DNA of 64,000 nt from Rhodamnia argentea (lineage: Eukaryota > Streptophyta > Magnoliopsida > Myrtales > Myrtaceae): assembly GCF_020921035.1 (NCBI RefSeq), contig NC_063158.1, forward strand, positions 7,236,001-7,300,000, written 5' to 3'. Made by a program: the position numbers and the translations under genes. Every line of letters starts with the position of its first letter. Position 1 is the first letter of the stretch. Positions 56,901 to 64,000 of this stretch are shown here, piece by piece. The notes under the pieces were generated by a model. It ran no database searches. It was not told where the DNA came from and saw only the letters and a program-made list of their open reading frames with translations.

Positions 56901-57480
56901 TTCGGTTCAGTTCCTAGTTTAGTTCTGACGCCCCTAATCCTAATTATACTCCGACTCAACATGGTGATTTCGCTGAAGTCGACTGAATTTTTTATTCTTT
57001 AGTCGTAAGTTATGTATCTCTCGTCTTCCAATCATTTAAACTTTTTTTTTGTTAATACCTCTCTCCGCGCACAAGAATTTCAGCAGCAGGGGGATTCAAT
57101 TCAGATCGAAATTTAACGAACTTTTCTCTTTACGGGCCAGCGGGAAAGCTTTGGTCATCAGACAGATATGTCTACGTAAGATTTAGATTTACATGGTGGA
57201 AATTACCAGAAAGGGGCGTGCATGCATAGGATGTCTACGGCATTAAAAAAAAAAAAGAAAAAGAAAAAAGAAATCACCGGCGAGCCAACCACCTCGGATC
57301 GTTTATACGACCGCCCTTTCGGCGGCGGAGAAGCCAAGATCTTGGAGAACTCCACCGTCGTTCGATCGGCGATCGAGAATTCAATCGAGTGCTCAAAGAT
57401 TTCGCGGATAGAATCGTGTTTATTTCGGATTACGGCGAGCGTAGAAAATAAAAAAAGTCGGGAAAGGTAGGGAGGATTTC
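53975..57480. other. Gene-less stretch upstream of transketolase
   Basis: About 3.5 kb of AT-rich DNA with poly-A and poly-T tracts (54181-54196, 54251-54262, 57245-57270). No gene, RNA or complete element was recognised. Part of 56880-56990 ('atttcggttcagttcc') resembles the hAT-like interiors. Confidence 0.5.
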
Positions 57481-57628
57481 CTTACCCACCCAGGGGTCAA
57501 GGGCTGGGATGGGCTGGCCCGTCTTGGATCTAACGGTCAGCTCAGCACCTCACCTGTCCCCTTTCGGTTAGACGAGAAGTTCAATGCGGGGACTCGTTAA
57601 AACGACCCCTCGTTTTTCCCAAACACCA

Positions 57629-57758
57629 TCTCCCTCTCCCTCTCTATTTCTCTCTCTACAATCGCAAGTCGCCGCCGAGAGACAGAAGAGAGAGAAACCA
57701 AACACCACCTTCCTTCACCAACCACCCCCCCACTCTCTCTCTCGTTTCTCCGAGTCGT
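57629..57758 (+). promoter_or_regulatory. Pyrimidine-rich leader of the transketolase gene
   Basis: Runs of CTCC, CTCT and TTCTCT at 57629-57660 and 57735-57752, 50 to 180 bases before the start codon. Such Y-patches are typical of TATA-less plant core promoters and 5' leaders. The exact transcription start is not determined. Confidence 0.45.
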
Positions 57759-57808
57759 CACTTAGCTAACTCCGCACGCCCACCAGCAAGAGAGCCACAG
57801 CAGCAGCA

Positions 57809-60800
57809 ATGGCTTCCACATCCTCCCTCACTCTCTCCCAGGCCATCTTGGCTCGATCCACCTCCGCCGCTCATGGCGCCAGCCCTTCTCCCTCCTCCGA
57901 CCGCCTCTCCATTCCTTCCCTCTCCCTCCCCACCTTCTCCGGCCTCAAATCCTCCTCCCCGACTTCCGTCCCCTCCGCCGGGCGCGCCCCCGCGTCGGCC
58001 CACGCCCGCCGCCGCCGCCTCGCCGTCGCCCGGCCCGTGAGGGCCGCCGCCGTCGAGACCCTCGGCTCCGCCACCGAGACCGCCCTCATCGAGAAGTCGG
58101 TCAACACCATCCGGTTCTTGGCTATCGACGCCGTCGAGAAGGCGAACTCCGGCCACCCGGGCCTGCCCATGGGTTGCGCCCCCATGGGTCACATCCTGTA
58201 TGACGAGGTCATGAGGTACAATCCCAAGAATCCCTACTGGTTCAACCGCGATCGGTTCGTGTTGTCGGCCGGGCACGGTTGCATGTTGCAGTACGCTCTG
58301 TTGCATCTCGCCGGGTACGACAGTGTCAAGGTAATTGTGCTGCTCTGGCTTTTGCCTCTCATGTGATCGTCGAAATGATTGCACTTAATTCTATTTGATT
58401 GGCTTGTTTGGATCTGGGGGAGTGACAGTGATGTGGTCCTTGTATCGAAGTGGAAGTGATCCGTGCTTTATCTCTTCTCTCGAATTAGTATTGCTGAGCT
58501 GATTTATTTCGGTCAGACACGGTATATAGTTTTCTGTCCGTCTATTTTGTGTTGTTTCGAGACATTCTTACATCTTTGTTTTATATCAACTTTTTTTTCC
58601 CTTGAAAATGAGTATGTCGTTGTAGGATCGAGAAGAATTAGAATTGTGAACGAATCTTGTTGTCTTTGCTGTTTCTGTTAATTCGCCTTTTATCTGCAGC
58701 TCAATTTAAGGGGGGAAGAAAAGCAAAAATCAAAATAAAAAATTGATTCGGCTCGCCGGATCTTTGAGCGGCTTGTCTTAAAATGTTCTTCGTGATATGG
58801 ATTATTAGGAGGAGGATTTGAAGAGTTTCCGTCAGTGGGAAAGCAAGACACCTGGGCATCCTGAGAACTTCGAGACACCCGGTGTTGAAGTGACGACAGG
58901 TGAGGGAAGCTCACGAAACCATTCCCGTATGGGATCGTGTGCTGATGTTACCGTGCCTGGTCTATAGCTTCAAGTTTTACAATTAGTGTGGTGTCTGTGT
59001 TCAATGTAGGTCCACTTGGACAAGGAATTGCCAATGCTGTTGGTTTAGCTCTTGCGGAGAAGCATTTGGCTGCTCGTTTCAACAAACCAGACAATGAAAT
59101 TATTGACCACTACACGTAATACACCAATTCTTCATCGCGTTCACTAGTTTGCTTGGGTTTCACAGACTGTTGGCTGATTTAATGAATTTTGTCTTTTGGG
59201 TGCTTATTCTAGATATGCCATTCTCGGAGATGGTTGTCAAATGGAGGGCATTGCCAATGAAGTTTGTTCCCTCGCTGGGCACTGGGGACTTGGGAAGCTG
59301 ATTGCCTTTTATGATGACAACCACATCTCCATCGATGGTGACACGGAGATTGCATTCACCGAGAGCGTCGAAAAACGTTTTGAGGGTCTAGGTTGGCATG
59401 TTATATGGGTGAAAAATGGTAACACTGGTTATGATGAAATTCGTGCTGCCATCAAAGAAGCAAAGGCTGTGAAAGACAAGCCTACTTTGATTAAGGTTAG
59501 TTTTCCCCTGCCATTATGGATTTCTGTGGAAATCTCAAGTGATAAAGCTAGCTTTCGGTTTCTCCTGCATAAAAAATTATCTTTGGTTTCCCCCTTTTTA
59601 AACTTTAATCTGCTAAGACGAGAAGTACTTAACTGTTGAAACACAAATATGACCACCCGCATGGGCATGCACTGGGAGGAGGATAAATATATAGCATATT
59701 GTAAGAAGTGTTTTTACCTTGGTTTGAATGCAATGCGATTGTTCTGGCATTTGATAAGGAAAATATGCTGGTTTCTGCAGGTAACTACAACCATAGGTTA
59801 TGGTTCGCCTAACAAGGCCAACAGCTACAGTGTACATGGTAGTGCGCTGGGCGCCAAGGAAGTTGATGCAACTAGGAAGAACCTCGGATGGCCATATGAG
59901 CCTTTCCATGTGCCTGAGGATGTTAAAAAGTGAGTAAATAATAAAAAGCTTATTATCTCTGTTATGCGAGGGAGACCAACGTGGTATCCAAACTTCTTGA
60001 TGTGTGCGGCTTTTTGCAGGCACTGGAGCCGCCATGTTCGTGGTGGTGCTGCTTTTGAAGCTGAATGGAATGCAAAATTCGCTGAATACGAGAAGAAATA
60101 CAAGGATGAAGCTGCAGAGCTGAAATCTATCATTAAGGGCGAACTACCAGCTGGTTGGGAGAAAGCCCTGCCTGTGAGTATTTGAGCATTCAGTAGATCA
60201 ACAGAATTGTTTTCTAGTTGAAGTTATTATGCATTCTCTACTTTGAGCTATAAGACACCTATTTATTTGAAAACCTATGCGTCGCCGCCTTAAATGTGAT
60301 CATGACTCTGTTTTTGTTTTTTCTGAGTATAAATTCAGTTTAGATCCTTTACCAAAAAAAAAAAAAAATTCAGTTTAGATCTAATCAATGAGCTTCAAAG
60401 TGTATAATAGCAGTCCAAAATTTGTATCCATTTTTCATGATATTATGCATGGATCAGATATATCATGGCAAATTCTTCAGAAAAAATTCTGTCTTCCACA
60501 ATGGAATCTGATAAGTGAGATTTTGAGTAAGTGTTTACATAATCTTTATCTAACTGAGAGAATTCAATTTGTATTAGAAGAAAAGTAGTGTCGCGAACAC
60601 TCAAGCAAAGTTTATGCTTGCTGAACAAAACTCCCACATTTTTTAGATTCTTTGTGGGGCTTGCAAGTGTTATGTGTTTCTGATCCATGATGTTGGTTGG
60701 TTGGTAGACGATCGGTTGATGTCTATTCATGACAACAGATTTGTTGGTCTAGTATTTTTCATTGCATGTTAACTGTAGTAATTGAGTCAATTTTTTTTTT

Positions 60801-61774
60801 GGCCTATTCTCCAGACGTACACCCCTGAGAGTCCAGCAGATGCTACCAGAAACCTCTCGCAACAATGCCTCAATGCCCTTGCAAAGGTGGTCCCTGGTCT
60901 TCTTGGTGGAAGTGCAGATCTTGCTTCCTCCAACATGACTCTGCTCAAAATGTTCGGTGATTTCCAAAAGGATACCCCTGAGGAACGTAATGTTAGATTC
61001 GGTGTTAGGGAGCATGGAATGGGGGCCATCTGCAATGGGATTGCTCTCCACAGCCCGGGGCTCATCCCGTACTGTGCCACCTTCTTTGTCTTCACAGACT
61101 ACATGAGGGCCGCGATGAGAATCTCTGCGCTCTCTGAAGCTGGAGTCATCTACGTCATGACCCACGATTCTATTGGTCTTGGAGAGGATGGGCCCACACA
61201 TCAGCCAATCGAGCACTTGGCTAGCTTCCGTGCTATGCCAAACATTCTGATGCTCCGCCCAGCTGATGGGAATGAAACTGCCGGTGCATACAAGGTCGCT
61301 GTTCTCAACAGGAAGAGACCTTCCGTCCTCGCTCTCTCCAGGCAGAAGCTTCCCAACCTTCCTGGGACCTCCATCGAAGGAGTCGAGAAGGGAGGTTATG
61401 TCATCTCTGACAATTCCTCGGGCAACAAGCCAGATGTTATTCTGATTGGAACTGGGTCCGAGTTGGAAATCGCTGCGAAAGCAGCGGATGAGCTCAGGAA
61501 GGCAGGCAAGGCTGTGAGAGTCGTGTCCTTGGTTTCTTGGGAACTTTTTGAGTATCAATCTCCCGAGTACAAGGAGAGTGTGTTGCCTTCTGCTGTATCA
61601 GCTAGAGTCAGCATTGAAGCTGGAACGACTTTTGGGTGGGAGAAGATCGTTGGAAGCAAAGGTAAGGCTATTGGAATTGACAGATTTGGTGCCAGTGCTC
61701 CGGCAGGTAAAATATACAAGGAATTCGGCATCACTGCTGAGGCGGTCATTGCTGCAGCCAAGCAAGTGTCTTAG
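57809..61774 (+). CDS. TKL: Transketolase, plastid, thiamine-diphosphate dependent
   Basis: Moves two-carbon ketol units between sugar phosphates in the Calvin cycle and plastid pentose-phosphate pathway; one product, erythrose-4-phosphate, feeds the shikimate pathway. Seven exons: 57809-58330, 58809-58899, 59010-59115, 59213-59495, 59781-59929, 60020-60173, 60815-61774. Phases agree and encode 754 residues. Residues 1 to about 79 are a Ser/Ala/Arg-rich transit peptide with probable cleavage near [18 protein letters not shown] is at 114-122 and [20 protein letters not shown] at 151-170. [12 protein letters not shown] follows. The thiamine-diphosphate motif runs from GDG at 245-247 to N at about 276. 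[11 protein letters not shown] is near 465-475, with catalytic Glu at about 501 in [31 protein letters not shown] closes the cofactor region. AATAAA at 61887 marks the 3' end. Confidence 0.98.
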
Positions 61775-61886
61775 GCTATGTAGTAGTCTGTTTATCTTGT
61801 TCTTTTTCTTCTTGGGATTTGGGTTTTGGAGCAGAGCTTAGATGGAGACGCCGCTCGAGAGATCTTCACGAGGTCTCTTATGCTTT

Positions 61887-61892
61887 AATAAA
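61887..61892 (+). terminator. TKL: Poly(A) signal of transketolase
   Basis: AATAAA 113 bases after the transketolase stop codon, a normal distance for a plant 3' leader. Confidence 0.65.
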
Positions 61893-62277
61893 GGAGAACT
61901 ATGAAGTTTTCGACTGCTTGAATTTCCTCATTGCAGCAAAACATAGATTTAGAATGGAGTAGATGGAGTAACATTGCATTTGTAAAAACACTTGGAGCTT
62001 TTTCTTCTTTAAGATTTGTATCGACTTGTGGCCGAATCATACGAAGCACATTTATCCTCCCATGTCCATCTTTTTGCAGGAGTTAAATTCAGTAAAACAT
62101 TGTTTCCTGTTTGGATTTGAATATTGGATATTCAAATCCTTATCTATCCCGGCCCTGTGTTCTTTTCTGAATCAAAGGTTCTGATTCCTACATCATGAGG
62201 ATTTTGATGGGTATGACTTTTGTCTTTCTCTATGACGCTTGAGGCACATTGAACAAAATGGACGAGCAAGGTATTAA

Positions 62278-62436
62278 TGTGTAATTATATGTATATTGAG
62301 ATATTTCTGTAATTGTATTTGTTTATACCCTTATTGTAATTAGTCATTCATATAAATTCATACTATACAACTCTAGTTTGGGTTGAGCTATCATAAACAC
62401 TCTGTTGTTATCTCTCTCTGACTCTAAACATCAACA
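62278..62436 (+). mobile_element. Probable 5' LTR of a Ty1-copia element
   Basis: The right border is firm: the segment ends in CA at 62436, directly before a tRNA-iMet-type primer-binding site. The left border is a guess at a TG dinucleotide (62278 or 62280), because the 3' LTR lies outside the window and cannot be compared. A TATA-like 'atataaat' near 62350 fits an LTR promoter. Confidence 0.5.
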
Positions 62437-64000
62437 TGGTATCAGAGCAGGAAAACGCTTCACGTTCTTCAATATCTTCGCCCCAAATCAACACTTCCTT
62501 TGTTCCAATTATTGCCTTAACAATGTTCGATACATTTGCGAATTTTTTTTCTTCTTTACCATCTCTTTGGCCATCATCTTCTCTTTCTGCTAATCCCAAT
62601 TTTCCATCACCTCTCAATAATATACCGCCCACTTTAACATTTTCTTCTTGTTTCTCTCTTGCTCGGATCTCTGCTCTTGCTCAAATTATCGCCGCGCAAT
62701 CAGCTTCGCCATCTCTTGTTCTTCCCAACATCACTAATCTTGTCTCTTCATCAAACTTAATACATACAATTATCTTTGTGGAAATCTCGGTTTGAACCGA
62801 TTTTAATTTGTAACGATCTGCTGGGATATATGGATGGATCTTTTCCGTGTCCGCAGAGGCTTATCAATGATCGGAATGGTACTGTGGTGGCCGATTCCTC
62901 TTATTCCATTTGGGTCAAGACGGATCAATGCGTTCGCAATTTGATTAACTTAACCCTTACAGTTGAGATTTTCCATGAAGTTTATGATCTTCGGACATCT
63001 CGGGAGATTTGGTTCGCTCTAGGGCGACGCTTTCTTGATCGATGTGTAGCCAAGGAAATTGGATTAAAGCTTGATTTTCGGAATGCCGCTAAAAAACCCG
63101 ATCGGTCAATGTCTGATTATCTTCAGCATCCGAAGTCAATTGCGGATTCTCTCACCGCAATCAATTGTTCCATCTCCGATCGGGATTTAGTGATTCAAGC
63201 CCTCAATGGGCTCCCGTCAGAGTATGATCCTTTTGTCACAATGGTCACCAATGGTCTTACTATTCTTTCCTTTAATGATCTGCGGTCACGCCTCCTCATA
63301 TAGGAAGAATGATTTCTCCGAAAATCAAATACCTCAGCTTCATTTGATAGTCATCATGCTTTGATTGGTCAATCCACTTCACCCAATCCACCGTTTCGAG
63401 GGAGTTGCGGTGGATGTAATTTTAGGGGTCGAAGATCTGATCGAGGATAAGGTGGACGGTTTTCGCGTGATCAACCGGTTTGGAAAGCCTCCAATGATCG
63501 ATTTAATTTATAGTCATTCTCTATCCCTTATGCTGATCGGTCCTCACCTTCCTCTAGTCGGCCTCGTGGTGTTTCGAGGCCCTACGTTCCTCCATTCACC
63601 CGGGGAGGCATTCTTGGATCTAGACCTCATCTTTCTTGTCAAATGCAGAACGGAGTCGGGCACATTGCACTACAATGTCGGCAATGGTTTAACCATGCCT
63701 TCACTACAATTGATCTATCGGACTCTTTCTCGGCTCTCTTGGTTGGTGAGACCTCCGATCCAATGTAGTATCTTGATAGTGAGGCATCGACACACATGAC
63801 TAGTGACATTGGTAAAATTCTAAATCCTAGACTCTTTTATGATTCGACAAAAATTTCAGTTGGTGATGGTTGTTTATTGCCTATTAAGCAAGTTGGTAAA
63901 GCCTTTTTACATGCTGATTCTCGATCTTTGCTGTTATCAATTGTCTATCATGTCTCTAATCTTGCATGTGATCTTCTCTCAGTCACTTAACTTTGCTGTA
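62436..64000 (+). pseudogene. Ty1-copia gag/protease region, decayed, cut by window edge
   Basis: The gag region starts in one frame (62436-62795) and continues in another (62776-63303), which shows a frameshift near 62785. The second frame has the UBN2-type gag core (for example MSDYLQHPKSIADSL and LNGLPSEYDPFVTM) and ends at a stop codon at 63301. Beyond it, gag continues in broken frames. A zinc-knuckle-like CQMQNGVGHIALQC lacks its second cysteine. The protease active-site segment reads LDSEASTHMTSD, with Glu where the family has Gly after Asp-Ser. The copy is therefore inactive. Integrase and reverse transcriptase would lie beyond the right edge. Confidence 0.88.
62437..62448 (+). other. 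Primer-binding site of the copia element
   Basis: TGGTATCAGAGC, the standard complement to the 3' end of initiator tRNA-Met used by plant Ty1-copia elements. It immediately follows the presumed LTR end. Confidence 0.9.

Noticed and set aside
57758..58384. 208-codon minus-strand frame opposite transketolase exon 1
   Set aside because: Shadow of a GC-rich exon; the plus strand carries an unmistakable transketolase.

Overview
The window is nuclear DNA of a flowering plant. It carries intron-split genes with GT..AG introns, two plastid-targeted enzymes with N-terminal transit peptides, and long AT-rich gene-less stretches full of miniature inverted-repeat elements, LINE debris and a Ty1-copia retrotransposon. 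The protein sequences look eudicot. The short interspersed elements with interiors rich in 'gcgagg' and 'ggccggcg' words suggest a woody rosid, possibly Myrtaceae/Eucalyptus, but that is an impression and not a demonstrated assignment.

Layout. (1) 1-1.1 kb: first exon of a leucine-rich-repeat receptor-kinase-type gene on the minus strand, running off the left edge. (2) 1.1-18.9 kb: about 18 kb with no convincing gene. It holds Tourist-like, hAT-like and long-TIR miniature elements, a broken LINE with pieces on both strands, and a diverged duplication (13.33-13.55 and 15.97-16.12 kb). (3) 18.96-23.77 kb: a seven-exon flavin-containing monooxygenase of the plant S-oxygenase type, with a Tourist-like MITE in its last intron. 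(4) 24.86-27.43 kb: cytosolic ribosomal protein uS15/RPS13 with a classical plant ribosomal promoter (site II elements and telo-box). (5) 27.8-29.1 kb: two adjacent miniature elements. (6) 29.76-34.60 kb: eight-exon tRNA 2'-phosphotransferase. (7) 38.58-39.89 kb, minus: intronless UDP-glucuronate 4-epimerase. (8) 44.57-48.85 kb, minus: eight-exon plastid EPSP synthase. (9) 49.3-54 kb: dense repeat block with a Tourist-like MITE, elements with inverted arms, a LINE RT fragment and hAT-like elements. (10) 57.81-61.77 kb: seven-exon plastid transketolase. (11) 62.3-64 kb: 5' part of a decayed Ty1-copia element running off the right edge.

The genes are independent transcription units, not an operon. 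There is some metabolic adjacency: transketolase makes erythrose-4-phosphate in the plastid, which feeds the shikimate pathway where EPSP synthase acts. The epimerase supplies UDP-galacturonate for pectin in the Golgi. RPS13 and the tRNA phosphotransferase belong to translation and RNA maturation. I infer no functional link from proximity.

I found no undescribed multi-gene system. The most worthwhile signals are transposon architecture (a Tourist-like family with a shared terminal repeat in three very different sizes; an element whose arms are inverted arrays of about 61-bp units), the RPS13 last-intron junction that itself spells a stop codon, and the two strong in-frame starts of the tRNA phosphotransferase. 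All exon borders were placed by eye from open frame, GT/AG sites and family conservation.
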